In this document: positions 35,845 through 45,299 of the stretch, one piece after another
Position numbering within the stretch: the stretch's first letter is position 1
Layout: every line of letters begins with the position of its first letter
Assembly (NCBI GenBank): GCA_001604185.1
Contig: LVAV01000028.1
Span: 299,154 to 363,153, forward strand
DNA: 64,000 nucleotides
Direction: 5' to 3'
Origin: Clostridiales bacterium Firm_16
GTDB lineage: Bacteria > Bacillota > Clostridia > Saccharofermentanales > Saccharofermentanaceae
Translations under genes and position numbers: made by a program
Notes under the pieces: model-generated
The model's input: only the letters and a program-made list of their open reading frames with translations
The model's database searches: none
Told to the model about the DNA's origin: nothing

Positions 35845-37412
35845 GGTTTATCAGAATTCGGGAAATCCAGAAGAGTTTCTTTCTCCTCTTCCTTCTCCTC
35901 GGGCTCGGTCTCCTCCTGCTGCGGATCATCTTCTTCCCCTTCATTATCCACATCTTCCGAAGAATCAGCAAGGTCTTTTTTGTTATTGCGGAATCGGAGA
36001 ACCAGTAAGATAACGATACCGAGAAGCAGTATGCCCGAAACACAGGAAAGAGCGATGGTGGCAATTTTATAGCCTTTCGACTCCACAGTCTTCACCACAG
36101 GGGTCAGCGTCGGCGCCGGTGTGTTGGTCGGAGCCGGTGTCGGTGTATTCGTCGGGACCGGCGTCGGAGCAGGTGTCGGAGTGATCTCCACCACCATTTC
36201 ACCGATTTCTCCTCGGAAAGGCAGTATCATTCCGCTTGTTTCATCCAGATAATAGATACCGTTCTTCCCTTCGCTGTTTACCAGATATACCAGTAGCGGA
36301 AGATCGTTGTTCTTTGTATTCTTATAGGCTTCCACCTCATGCTCGGAAATGGTCACTGTTGTCTTTTCGTATCCGCTCGGACATGTGAAGTCGTCCGGGA
36401 AAGGAAGGAACATTCCCGAGAACGAAGAAGCGGAATAGGCATAACAGGGGCGCAGAGACTGCTTGTTCAGATCATAATAGTACAGAGCTTTTCCGGAATC
36501 CGAAACCAACCACAGGATCAAAGTCCCATCCACGCCGACAAGACACGGGATTTTCTCACCGTTATAGGTGGTCTCAGACCAAGAGAAACCGGACGGTATG
36601 TTTTCCAGCGAGCTTTTACTGAGGATTGTATAACTGACACCGTTATCCTTCAGGATCGGATATGGCTTCGGCGTAGGAGTCGGTGTTCCACGCCGTACGT
36701 AGATCTTATACACCTTCGTATCTCCGTTCTCTGCCGTAACTGTGATCTTAATGGTATTAGAACCCATAACCAGATCATTCTGAACTCCGTTCAAGGACAC
36801 CTTGGCTCCGCCATGTGCGGCTTTCGCCGTAACGGCTACCGAAGATGTCGAGTCATTCACCGTCGCCGAGTACTCCAGGGTATCTGCCGAAAATGCCGGA
36901 TATAGGGTTCCGGGGGAGATTGAAAGCGAAGCCAGATTACAATTCCCGGACAGCACAACGGGTTTGGTCACCTCAACATTGGCCGAAGTGCCTACGTTAT
37001 AACTGGTCAATCCGTCCAGGCTGGACACTTCCAGGCTCACAGATACCTTTCCGCTGCCTTCCTTCTTGCAGGCAAGATCAATTACTACAAGCGTCGAGTC
37101 AGAAACGATGTTGCAGTTATAGTCCAGGAATGTGTTCTTTCCCTTCGAGAAATTGGATGAACCATAATTTCCGGCACGGATCCCGGTGATGTCGAAATAC
37201 TCACTGTCTGCAGAAACACTGCCGTTAAAACCGCCATAAGGGCCATCTCCGCTGACCTTCACACTGATACTTACGGTCTTACCGACCTGTGCTGTCCCGC
37301 TCTTCATCAGCGTCGCCGTAGGATCGGCAATGACCCGCCGCAGACATACCATGGACATGACCAGCATCGCAGACATGACAAGCGATATCGCTCTTTTTCC
37401 CAAATATTTCAT
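35841..37412 (-). CDS. Membrane-anchored cohesin-like / cadherin-like protein
   Basis: About 523 residues from ATG 37412 (AAGGAGA 6 bases upstream; a GTG at 37430 is less likely). Order: signal peptide (1-29), cohesin-like beta domain (about 30-150: VGKTVSISVKVSGDG, FDITGIRAGNYGSSNF, STLVVIDLACKKEGSG), cadherin-like beta-sandwich (about 157-240: LASLSISPGTLYPAFSADT), a short TP linker, an unassigned beta-rich region (about 254-406), a Thr/Pro linker, one membrane helix (about 447-474) and a strongly acidic cytoplasmic tail. Cohesins bind dockerins, and the gene just upstream encodes a dockerin-bearing enzyme. The cohesin call rests on pattern, not alignment. Confidence 0.75.
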   Translation of the reverse strand: MKYLGKRAISLVMSAMLVMSMVCLRRVIADPTATLMKSGTAQVGKTVSISVKVSGDGPYGGFNGSVSADSEYFDITGIRAGNYGSSNFSKGKNTFLDYNCNIVSDSTLVVIDLACKKEGSGKVSVSLEVSSLDGLTSYNVGTSANVEVTKPVVLSGNCNLASLSISPGTLYPAFSADTLEYSATVNDSTSSVAVTAKAAHGGAKVSLNGVQNDLVMGSNTIKITVTAENGDTKVYKIYVRRGTPTPTPKPYPILKDNGVSYTILSKSSLENIPSGFSWSETTYNGEKIPCLVGVDGTLILWLVSDSGKALYYYDLNKQSLRPCYAYSASSFSGMFLPFPDDFTCPSGYEKTTVTISEHEVEAYKNTKNNDLPLLVYLVNSEGKNGIYYLDETSGMILPFRGEIGEMVVEITPTPAPTPVPTNTPTPAPTNTPAPTLTPVVKTVESKGYKIATIALSCVSGILLLGIVILLVLRFRNNKKDLADSSEDVDNEGEEDDPQQEETEPEEKEEEKETLLDFPNSDKP

Positions 37413-37426
37413 AGGCATTCTCCTTT

Positions 37427-39490
37427 TCACTGGACGATGGTTCCTTGTTTGAGAATGTGGTGGATCGTCACGGTCAGATCCGCTGCATTCACCTTACCAT
37501 CTTTATTGGCATCCCCCGCCAGAAGTCCGGCGTGGCTGAGTTCTCCCTCTCCAAGGATAAAGTGCGTCATGAGTGTCAGGTCAGCCGCACTGATATTTCC
37601 GTCTCCGTTGGCATCGCCACGGATAAAGATCGTACCGATGTATACGGTCTTTCCTTCTTCGTCCTGGATCAGGAACAGATCTCCCGTAGCCACTTTCTCC
37701 TTGCCGTCTTTATCCTTACCGTTCATATTCTGGTACACAAGGACATATCCCTCTGTCACAGTGAACTTTGCGATCAGGTCTTCGACTTTGGTGCCCGGCT
37801 CGACACCGCTGTAGTAATTATCCGAAGAAGGCAGATCCACTTCGAAATAGTTCACCGGCGATGACGTATCTCTTGCCACCGTGAGTTTATAATGTCTCTC
37901 TGTCCCGTTCTGAGCCGTCACCTGGATATCGATTTCATTAAGATCATCTTTCAGCTCGATCTCTCCGGCACCGCATACTTTCGCCTTCTTTGATACCGCT
38001 TTGGCATCGATCTTGATCTTCTTGCAGGAATTCGGCACGACCAGTGAATACTCCTCAACATGGAACGGATCAAGTTCCGGTGTCAGCTCATAATTTTCTA
38101 CCGCAAGTTCGGCGATATAGTTATTGGGATTTCCCGTCTGAGCCGGAAGCGAGCACGGGGTTTCCGGCATGTTCTTATATACCGGGACCGTGAAAAGCAA
38201 CGTAGAATCCAGGATCCCGGCCCGAGAGTATGCTGTGAACATCTTCTTGGATTCCATCATGGCGCCCTGGATATTCGTCATATACTGATGCTTACAGTAA
38301 AGGTCACTGCTCTTCGGAAGAACATTAAACTTCATCAGATAGATGGAATCCTGCCCTTTACCGATATACTGACTTGCAATAAAGATACTGCCTCCGCAGA
38401 TCGCACGGTACGGGCTGTTCCAGGAAATCAGTATCTTCTTGTTCAGTTCCGCATCTGAAGTACCGTTTTTCGCAAATTCCAGTCCTCTGGCCACCGGATC
38501 TTCTGAAGAATAGGCACCAACATTGAAATAGTTATAGTACCCGACATACTCTCCGTATTCACCGCTGGTAGAACCACTTCCCTGCGCGGACACTTCCTGC
38601 AGACACTTCGACGCCAGAAAGATCGGATTGGCCTTAGATAACTCCGCCGCACGCACGAAAGCCTGTGCATAGGTGATCTCTTCGTCCTTCATATTCACGA
38701 TCTTATCCGATTCCATAAAGGTATTGTTCAGAATACACTGTACCGATTCGATCGGCTGCATCTCCGCCATATACGAAAGATTCACAAACTGGAAAACATA
38801 TTGCTCATTCAACATGTTCCGCGGGTCCATATAGTACTCGATCACACCTCTGGAGGCATTGACCCAGCTTTTACCGTCATAGACCAGATAAGTATCCGTG
38901 GTCCAGTCGTAAGCGAATGATTCCGTCGATTTCCACGCATCATTGGCCGAGTTCGTAATCAGGCTCACACCCACTCTGGCCTGAAGATCCACCGTTTCCT
39001 GGAAGTCACGCTTTACCTTCGCCATCTGGAAATGCCAGTTCGGATGAGATTGATGTAATACACGAAGATAACGCTTATAGGAATCCGGGAAATTCTTGAT
39101 TTCTTCTTCGAAAGCTTCATCCCCGGTCTGTCCTTCATCCAGAAGCAGGAATGCATTTACTACATAACCGGTAACGGTTTTCCCGTTATACGAGAAAACA
39201 ATCTTGCACCAGATGGTTTCTCCGGACGGGTCAGAGGAAAGTTCCACCACTTCACATGCCGTGACCCGGTCGCCCTGGGACAGGACTGCGATGACCTTTG
39301 ACCCGCTGGTTCCTGCTATATTTCTGACGTTGGCTGATGCCACATTGATCTGCGCATTCCCGTATGATTCTGTATTCACCGAACGTACAGGAACCGGTAA
39401 AAAGGACACAAGAAGCAAGACCGTGAGCATAAGTCGTACTGCACGGTGGAAAGAGATACCCAGAAGTTTTACACCCGGTATCGTAACCAT
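37427..39490 (-). CDS. Secreted SH3b-glucosaminidase-dockerin protein
   Basis: 687 residues. Signal peptide (about 15-37), SH3b domain (about 45-117), a beta-N-acetylglucosaminidase domain of the LytG type (about 135-445; catalytic Glu probably in CLQEVSAQGSGSTSG, followed by GYYNYFNVGAYSS), a cadherin-like sandwich (about 458-541) and a C-terminal type I dockerin (about 624-683) with two calcium loops, GDANGDGNISAADLT and GDANKDGKVNAADLT. It should cleave the peptidoglycan glycan chain outside the cell and dock through the dockerin. AGGGAGAAA precedes the start. The cohesin-like gene follows 14 bases after its stop. Confidence 0.9.
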   Translation of the reverse strand: MVTIPGVKLLGISFHRAVRLMLTVLLLVSFLPVPVRSVNTESYGNAQINVASANVRNIAGTSGSKVIAVLSQGDRVTACEVVELSSDPSGETIWCKIVFSYNGKTVTGYVVNAFLLLDEGQTGDEAFEEEIKNFPDSYKRYLRVLHQSHPNWHFQMAKVKRDFQETVDLQARVGVSLITNSANDAWKSTESFAYDWTTDTYLVYDGKSWVNASRGVIEYYMDPRNMLNEQYVFQFVNLSYMAEMQPIESVQCILNNTFMESDKIVNMKDEEITYAQAFVRAAELSKANPIFLASKCLQEVSAQGSGSTSGEYGEYVGYYNYFNVGAYSSEDPVARGLEFAKNGTSDAELNKKILISWNSPYRAICGGSIFIASQYIGKGQDSIYLMKFNVLPKSSDLYCKHQYMTNIQGAMMESKKMFTAYSRAGILDSTLLFTVPVYKNMPETPCSLPAQTGNPNNYIAELAVENYELTPELDPFHVEEYSLVVPNSCKKIKIDAKAVSKKAKVCGAGEIELKDDLNEIDIQVTAQNGTERHYKLTVARDTSSPVNYFEVDLPSSDNYYSGVEPGTKVEDLIAKFTVTEGYVLVYQNMNGKDKDGKEKVATGDLFLIQDEEGKTVYIGTIFIRGDANGDGNISAADLTLMTHFILGEGELSHAGLLAGDANKDGKVNAADLTVTIHHILKQGTIVQ

Positions 39491-39509
39491 AAGCTTTCTC
39501 CCTAGCTTC

Positions 39510-39538
39510 TATATAGTCTCTCATTTTCATGGTAACAA
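39510..39538 (-). promoter_or_regulatory. Promoter of the glucosaminidase-cohesin-GNAT operon
   Basis: TTGTTA (39538-39533), 17-base spacer, TATATA (39515-39510), about 20 bases before the start codon's ribosome binding site. Confidence 0.65.
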
Positions 39539-39599
39539 TGGTTTATTGAGCCGAAGTTACAGGAACATCACAGCTTGAACAAGTATTTAGAAACAAAAA

Positions 39600-39623
39600 A
39601 AGACCGCTTCACCTAGCAGTCTT
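39600..39623 (-). terminator. Terminator of the tRNA-His/Gln/Lys operon
   Basis: AAGACTGCT pairs with AGCGGTCTT (one T/G pair) around a 6-base loop, followed on minus by TTTTTTTG. Confidence 0.88.
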
Positions 39624-39634
39624 CTTCATTCGTA

Positions 39635-39710
39635 TGGTGGCTCACTGGAGGCTCGAACTCCAGACCCCTTGATTAAAAGTCAAGTGCTCTACCGACTGAG
39701 CTAGTGAACC
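39635..39710 (-). tRNA. tRNA-Lys (anticodon TTT)
   Basis: Acceptor GGTTCAC/GTGAGCC, anticodon loop CTTTTAA, T-loop TTCGAGC, discriminator A, encoded CCA. Third gene of the His-Gln-Lys cluster. Confidence 0.96.
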
Positions 39711-39713
39711 ATA

Positions 39714-39788
39714 TGGCTGGGGTAGCAGGATTCGGACCTACGAATGCGGGAGTCAAAGTCCCGTGCCTTACCGCTTGGCTATACCCCA
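39714..39788 (-). tRNA. tRNA-Gln (anticodon TTG)
   Basis: Acceptor TGGGGTA/TACCCCA, anticodon loop CTTTGAC, T-loop TCCGAAT, discriminator G, encoded CCA. Confidence 0.95.
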
Positions 39789-39811
39789 ATAAAAATCCTC
39801 TTAGGATTGAT

Positions 39812-39889
39812 TGGGGTGGGATATGGGGGTCGAACCCATGACCTCTAGTGCCACAAACTAGCGCTCTAACCAACTGAGCTAATCCCACC
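39812..39889 (-). tRNA. tRNA-His (anticodon GTG)
   Basis: Acceptor GTGGGAT/ATCCCAC with the extra G-1 and discriminator C specific to tRNA-His, anticodon loop TTGTGGC, encoded CCA. Confidence 0.96.
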
Positions 39890-39915
39890 AAGTTTCTCCC
39901 AAAAGGCACTACGAA

Positions 39916-39945
39916 ATTATAATGTTTTCAATGGTGTTATGTCAA
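39916..39945 (-). promoter_or_regulatory. Strong promoter of the tRNA-His/Gln/Lys operon
   Basis: Perfect TTGACA (39945-39940) and TATAAT (39921-39916) with an 18-base spacer, 27 bases before tRNA-His. Confidence 0.92.
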
Positions 39946-40045
39946 GCACTTATTCCGTAAAAAGCCGAAGTTTTTACTGCGGATATAGAAAAACGCCTTA
40001 TGTAATAGTATAATGCATCTACTATAATTGTTCGAGGTAATGTTT

Positions 40046-41257
40046 ATGGAAATCGAAAATGCATATATCACTCTTCCGCAAGGTTTCATTGCCAACGGCG
40101 TCCACGCAGGTTTAAAGCCGAACGGTAATCCTGACCTGGCTCTCATCGCATCTGACCGTCCGGCCCATGTTGCCGGCGTATACACATCGAATCTGGTAAA
40201 GGGACATTCTCTCACCCGTTCGATCTCGATCATCAAATCTCGTGATACTGTACGCGGCATCGTCATCAACAGCGGTAACGCTAACGCCTGCGTCGGCGAG
40301 AAGGGCGAGAGTGACGCCACCATCATGGCTGAATCCGTGGCAAAAGAACTGGGCGCCGATCCATCTGAGATCCTCACCGCTTCTACCGGTGTCATCGGTT
40401 CCCGTCTCCCTCTGGAAAAGATCACATCTTCGATCCCTGGCCTGGTCAAGAACGCTTCTTCTTCCGAAGAATGCGGCCACCTTGCTGAGAGAGCGATCAT
40501 GACTACAGATACCCAGCCTAAGGAAGTAGCTGCAACTGTCAGCATCTTCGGTAAGGAGATCACCATTGCCGCCATCGCCAAGGGATCCGGTATGATCCAT
40601 CCGAATCTGGCTACGATGATCAGTGTCTTCACCACCGATGCCAACATCTCCCAGGATGTCCTGCAGTCCATGATCAGCGACAACGTCAAGGATACCTACA
40701 ACCGTGTTTCCGTAGACGGCGATACATCCGTATGTGATATGGTCGTGATCCTGGCTAACGGCGCTTCCGAGACACCGGAGATCACCAAGGATTCCGAAGA
40801 ATACAACGTTTTCAAGGAAGCTTTCCATGCTCTTTGCTTCGATCTTGCCAAGATGATCGCATCTGACGGCGAAGGAGCATCCAAGCTTGTTGAAGTTGAA
40901 GTTCTTGGTGCCAAGACCGCAAATGATGCTTACCTTTGTGTACTGGCCATCTGCCGTTCCCCGCTTTGTAAGACAGCAATCTTCGGTCAGGATGCCAACT
41001 GCGGTCGTTTCATCACTGCACTGGGCTATTCCGGTGCCGACATTGATCCGGACAAGATCAACATGTCTCTTTGCGGTCTCCCTGTTTACCAGAACGGTGT
41101 CGCTCTTCCCTTCGACGAAGAGATCGCCAAGGAGAAGCTTTCCCAGCACGACATTCTGATCACGATCGAATTGAATGATGGTGAATACAACGACCGTATG
41201 TGGACATGTGATTTCACTTACGACTACGTTAAGATCAACGCCAGTTACCGCTCCTGA
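40046..41257 (+). CDS. argJ: Bifunctional ornithine/glutamate N-acetyltransferase
   Basis: 403 residues. ArgJ transfers the acetyl group from N-acetylornithine to glutamate in arginine synthesis. The autocleavage site that makes alpha and beta chains is clear (AIMTTDTQPKE, new N-terminal Thr). Other signatures are INSGNANACVG, STGVIGSRLP, AKGSGMIHPNLATM and FGQDANCGRF. I chose ATG 40046 (GAGGT with 8-base spacing) over TTG 40028. TATAAT occurs at both 40009-40014 and 40023-40028 with poor -35 boxes. No other arg biosynthesis gene is nearby. Its stop lies 3 bases from the end of the convergent gene. Confidence 0.95.
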   Translation: MEIENAYITLPQGFIANGVHAGLKPNGNPDLALIASDRPAHVAGVYTSNLVKGHSLTRSISIIKSRDTVRGIVINSGNANACVGEKGESDATIMAESVAKELGADPSEILTASTGVIGSRLPLEKITSSIPGLVKNASSSEECGHLAERAIMTTDTQPKEVAATVSIFGKEITIAAIAKGSGMIHPNLATMISVFTTDANISQDVLQSMISDNVKDTYNRVSVDGDTSVCDMVVILANGASETPEITKDSEEYNVFKEAFHALCFDLAKMIASDGEGASKLVEVEVLGAKTANDAYLCVLAICRSPLCKTAIFGQDANCGRFITALGYSGADIDPDKINMSLCGLPVYQNGVALPFDEEIAKEKLSQHDILITIELNDGEYNDRMWTCDFTYDYVKINASYRS

Positions 41258-41260
41258 TCC

Positions 41261-42811
41261 TTAAGCGATCTTACCGCCTACACTGGCACCCTTGTTGAAT
41301 CCGAACAGGATACAGCAGATAATATCCGCAACAAAGAGAACGCAGAATATCGCAGCCACGATGTACTGCGTTCTTTTTTGGAATCTGCCGGCCACACGGC
41401 TGATCGCCGGAGCCGCGATATACACACCGAACAATCCGCCGATACCGAAGGCCAGAAGGCCGGCCAGACAGATTCTTCCGTTTACATTCATGAACATGTC
41501 GTGATAATCCCAGTACGAGGAATTAAAGATAAATTCCAGAGCAAAGCTTGCCAGATACTCCAGGATCGCGCAGATGATCATGGTATATGCGAAAAGCTTG
41601 ATCTTGCTCTCCTTGAAGCGATTCAACAGCAGAACGATCGCCAGTCCTCCGAAACCGTAGATCGGGATCCACGGGCCGTACATCGTGCCTCGATTTGCCA
41701 GAACATGCTCGCTGACGAATTTATAGCTGACTTCCCAGATCCATCCGATGATACAGAAAGAGAAAAACAGGAAGATCATGTCCGTCGGGCTGTAATCGAA
41801 ACGGAACAATCCCGACTTATGGGCTGTACGTGTATTGATATCCTCCAGCTCATAATGGGGTGTTGCTATCTGGATATTGGGATTACGTTTATGCTGACGC
41901 GCTTTCTTGATATACGGGGCATCTGCGAATGCTTTCTCCGGCAGAAGCGTCATGTCGATACCGGAACGGTTACGTAATGTGAAATAGTACTCTACATTCA
42001 GCTGCGCAGAAAGCGGCGTAGAAACCAGAATACCGGCAAGCGGGATCAGATCCAGAAGCCAGATATAAATATACGAAAGCGTCGTGACAAACATCTTCCA
42101 TTTATATCCTTTGGTCATGGAACAAGAAAGTTTCTTCGCCTGTCGCCAGTGCACCTTCGGATTCTCCGCAAGAATGAACGGGACCATGCGATACTGGAAG
42201 GACTTGATAATGCCCGGTACAACCAGCAAGGAATACCAGAAGATCAACGTCGCGTTATAACGGAACATGACCCAGATCACGTTCGGAAGAGTCCTCAGAT
42301 GGAAAGGCGCAAAAACTCTTCTCATCCGTACTGTTTCCTGCTGACGGTTCTCCATAATGTAGCGTGCGCGACCGATGACGACAACATTCTGGAAGAAAAA
42401 GTGCACGATGGAAGTCAAAGCCGCGACCAGGATCAGGCTCGCAATGACCTCACCCGGGTTTCTCTCGAAATATCCGCCATTAATGGCCAGAATACGGATC
42501 AGCCAGGTAACATTCTTGGTAAGAGCGTCCATCAGAGCCAGCGCAAGATCCGTCCCCAGGAACGGGATATTCTGCACAAGCTTACTGTTAGTAATAAACT
42601 GCTTCAGATAGTCGATATTGCCCGGAAGCATCTCATCCGAGCCGCCGATCCACTTATCGAAGAAATCCAGTCCTACTGTCTGGAAAGACTGAACAGATCC
42701 GATCAGGGTAAAAAGAAAGCAGATAGCAACGAGCCAGGCCCACGGTCTCTTTCCTTTACCGAAGACGGTATCCCAACTGTATTTACGTATCTGCTTATAA
42801 TCCCACTTCAT
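41261..42811 (-). CDS. DUF975 / CmpB-type (ABC_trans_CmpB) membrane protein
   Basis: 516 residues and about 10-11 predicted membrane helices. The N-terminal half (about 1-290) matches DUF975 integral membrane proteins (WLVAICFLFTLIG, SLLVVPGIIKSFQYRMVPFILAENP split by position, KWKMFVTTLSYIYIWLLDLIP). The C-terminal half (about 330-500) matches the putative ABC-transporter CmpB family (FCIIGWIWEVSYKFV, NRGTMYGPWIPIYGFGG, LEYLASFALEFIF). No ATPase partner is adjacent. It begins 5 bases after clpE and is probably co-transcribed. Function unknown; a transport or membrane-stress role is inferred. Confidence 0.8.
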   Translation of the reverse strand: MKWDYKQIRKYSWDTVFGKGKRPWAWLVAICFLFTLIGSVQSFQTVGLDFFDKWIGGSDEMLPGNIDYLKQFITNSKLVQNIPFLGTDLALALMDALTKNVTWLIRILAINGGYFERNPGEVIASLILVAALTSIVHFFFQNVVVIGRARYIMENRQQETVRMRRVFAPFHLRTLPNVIWVMFRYNATLIFWYSLLVVPGIIKSFQYRMVPFILAENPKVHWRQAKKLSCSMTKGYKWKMFVTTLSYIYIWLLDLIPLAGILVSTPLSAQLNVEYYFTLRNRSGIDMTLLPEKAFADAPYIKKARQHKRNPNIQIATPHYELEDINTRTAHKSGLFRFDYSPTDMIFLFFSFCIIGWIWEVSYKFVSEHVLANRGTMYGPWIPIYGFGGLAIVLLLNRFKESKIKLFAYTMIICAILEYLASFALEFIFNSSYWDYHDMFMNVNGRICLAGLLAFGIGGLFGVYIAAPAISRVAGRFQKRTQYIVAAIFCVLFVADIICCILFGFNKGASVGGKIA

Positions 42812-42816
42812 TTAGC

Positions 42817-45288
42817 TCAAGCTTCCTCTTTTCGCTTCTTAATGTGGAATGTAAATTCATCTTTCTTATAGTCGACAGACACCGTTTCCGCATTGGCAAG
42901 CTTACCCATAAGGAACATATCCGCCAAGGGATCCTCCAGTTTTCTCTGGATAGTCTTACGAAGCGGACGGGCACCATACTTCGAATCATAACCTTCCTTA
43001 GCCAGCTCATCCTTCGCCGCCTCAGTCACTTTCAGACCGATGCCCTTCTCACCCAACTGGGAGGAAAGTTCTTTGAGCATAAGATCCACGATCTTGCGGA
43101 TCTCTTCCGGCGACAACTCCTGGAACACCACGATCTCATCGATACGGTTGAGGAATTCCGGACGGAACATCTCCTTCAGAACTGTATGAACTCGATTCTC
43201 CAATGCGATATGGCCTTCCGCACCGAAGCCGAAGCCATTGGCCTTCAAGGAAGTTCCCGCATTGGAAGTCATAACGAGGATCGTATTCTCAAAACTCACA
43301 AGACGTCCGTGGCTATCTGTCAGACGACCATCGTCCAAGATCTGCAAAAGCATATTAAACACATCCGGATGAGCCTTCTCGATCTCATCGAAAAGCACTA
43401 CCGAATAGGGTTTTCTTCTTACACGCTCTGTTAACTGACCACCATCGTCATAACCGACATAGCCCGGCGGCGATCCGATCAGCTTACTGACAGTATGCGC
43501 TTCCATATATTCCGACATATCAATGCGGATCAGTGCATCTTCTTTCGCAAACATAGCTTCCGCCAGAGCCTTAACCAGCTCGGTCTTACCTACACCTGTA
43601 GGACCAACGAAGATAAAGGACGAAGGCTTATGCGCCTTGCCGAAACCGGAACGGTTTCTACGGATAGCACGGGCCAGTGCACTGACGGCCTTCTCCTGTC
43701 CGATGACGCGCTGATGCAGACGCTCTTCCAGTTTCAGAAGCTGTTCGGATTCACTCTCCGAAATACGTTTTACCGGAATACCGGTCCACATCTCGATAAC
43801 ACGGGAAATATCCTCGTTCGTGATAATCGTCGGAACCAGTTCATTCTGCAGGGAGTCGATCTCCTTCTCCAGACGAAGTACACGAGACTTCTTCTCTGCC
43901 TGCATCTCATAAAGATGTTCTTTCTCGATTTCTTCCGGAGTCGCAGAATTCTCGATCCGGGATTCGATCTGGGATACTTCTGCATCCAGACGCTTGTATT
44001 CTTTCTTCATCTTCTTCAGATTCACAAGACGTACTTCCTGAAGATTAGCCTGAGAACCCGCCTCATCCAGCAGGTCGATCGCCTTATCCGGGAGATATCT
44101 GTCCATAATATATCTGGAAGAAGCGCGTACGGCATACTCAATGACATCATCCGGATACTTCACAAAATGATGATCTTCATAGTAATCACGAATACCCTTA
44201 AGGATCTCTACTGACTCCTCGATAGAAGGCTCCTCTACGATCACTTTCTGGAAACGGCGTTCCAGCGCGGAATCCTTCTCAATATGACGACGGTACTCAT
44301 CCAGCGTAGTCGAACCGATCACTCGGATCTGACCTTTTGCCAGAGCCGGCTTCAGGATATTCGCCGCATTCATGGCACCCTCGGCATCGCCGGCACCCAT
44401 GATATTATGCATCTCATCGATGACCAGGATCACGTTCTGGTCCTTGGTTGCCTCATCCACGACACCCTTCATACGGCTCTCGAACTGACCTCTAAACTGC
44501 GTTCCGGCCACCATAGCCATCATATCCAGGAGATAGACCTTCATGTCCATCAACTTCTGCGGCACTTCACCATTGGCGATACGAACGGCCAGGCCCTCCG
44601 CGATTGCAGTTTTACCGACACCCGGATTACCGATCAGGGCCGGATTATTCTTAGAACGGCGGTTCAGGATCTGGATCACACGAGAGATCTCCTGATCACG
44701 TCCGATCAAACGATCGATCTTCCCGTCCTTCGCCTTCTGTGTCAGGTTCGTACCGTACATTTCAAGGAATTTCGGCTTCTTGCTCTCTCTGGATTTCTTC
44801 TTATTTCTGGATTTATTCCCCATGAAAAGTTCACGGTAATTGGATTCCGATTCATTGTCATCCTCTTCCGCGTCATCACCGTCATGATTAGATTCCGGCT
44901 TCTTCCCCGAACCCGATCCGAAAAAGAAGTCTCCGATATCGACTTCATCATCATCGAGTTCTTCGGCTCCTTCGCCGTCGATATCCAGCGGCGGCATCTC
45001 ACCCATCATCTCTTCGATATCAGGAGTATTTGCATCATTTGCCAGCATCCGGAGAAGCTGTTCCGGATTGGAGGATTCCATACCCGACATCAGATGATTC
45101 AGTCTCTCCGTAACTTCATCTATATTGCCTTCATTGATTCCGGCAGAAGAAAACATCTCTTCGATGCCCCCGATACCGGTCTCATACGCACACTTGAGGC
45201 AAAGTCCCTCATTAATGCGCTGATTGTTCTCAAATCTGGTCGTAAAGACTACGGCCACATTCTTCTTACATAATGTACATATACTCAT
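42817..45288 (-). CDS. clpE: ClpE-type AAA+ unfoldase with N-terminal zinc finger
   Basis: 823 residues. In place of the Clp_N repeats of ClpC, the N-terminus is a four-Cys zinc finger (CTLC...CLKC) as in ClpE. Then come two AAA+ modules: Walker A GNPGVGKTAIAEGLA and Walker B VILVIDEMHNIMG in the first, GPTGVGKTELVKALAEAMF and VVLFDEIEKAHPDVF in the second. Between them lies a UVR/coiled-coil middle domain (about 395-470). It would unfold proteins for ClpP under stress. It starts 11 bases after uvrA, so no separate CtsR promoter is visible. Confidence 0.88.
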   Translation of the reverse strand: MSICTLCKKNVAVVFTTRFENNQRINEGLCLKCAYETGIGGIEEMFSSAGINEGNIDEVTERLNHLMSGMESSNPEQLLRMLANDANTPDIEEMMGEMPPLDIDGEGAEELDDDEVDIGDFFFGSGSGKKPESNHDGDDAEEDDNESESNYRELFMGNKSRNKKKSRESKKPKFLEMYGTNLTQKAKDGKIDRLIGRDQEISRVIQILNRRSKNNPALIGNPGVGKTAIAEGLAVRIANGEVPQKLMDMKVYLLDMMAMVAGTQFRGQFESRMKGVVDEATKDQNVILVIDEMHNIMGAGDAEGAMNAANILKPALAKGQIRVIGSTTLDEYRRHIEKDSALERRFQKVIVEEPSIEESVEILKGIRDYYEDHHFVKYPDDVIEYAVRASSRYIMDRYLPDKAIDLLDEAGSQANLQEVRLVNLKKMKKEYKRLDAEVSQIESRIENSATPEEIEKEHLYEMQAEKKSRVLRLEKEIDSLQNELVPTIITNEDISRVIEMWTGIPVKRISESESEQLLKLEERLHQRVIGQEKAVSALARAIRRNRSGFGKAHKPSSFIFVGPTGVGKTELVKALAEAMFAKEDALIRIDMSEYMEAHTVSKLIGSPPGYVGYDDGGQLTERVRRKPYSVVLFDEIEKAHPDVFNMLLQILDDGRLTDSHGRLVSFENTILVMTSNAGTSLKANGFGFGAEGHIALENRVHTVLKEMFRPEFLNRIDEIVVFQELSPEEIRKIVDLMLKELSSQLGEKGIGLKVTEAAKDELAKEGYDSKYGARPLRKTIQRKLEDPLADMFLMGKLANAETVSVDYKKDEFTFHIKKRKEEA

Positions 45289-45299
45289 TCTAAAGTTCC

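Noticed and set aside
37427..37430. ATGA-type overlap between the glucosaminidase and cohesin-like genes
   Set aside because: The overlapping codon is GTG; a better start with AAGGAGA upstream is ATG 37412, leaving a 14-base gap.
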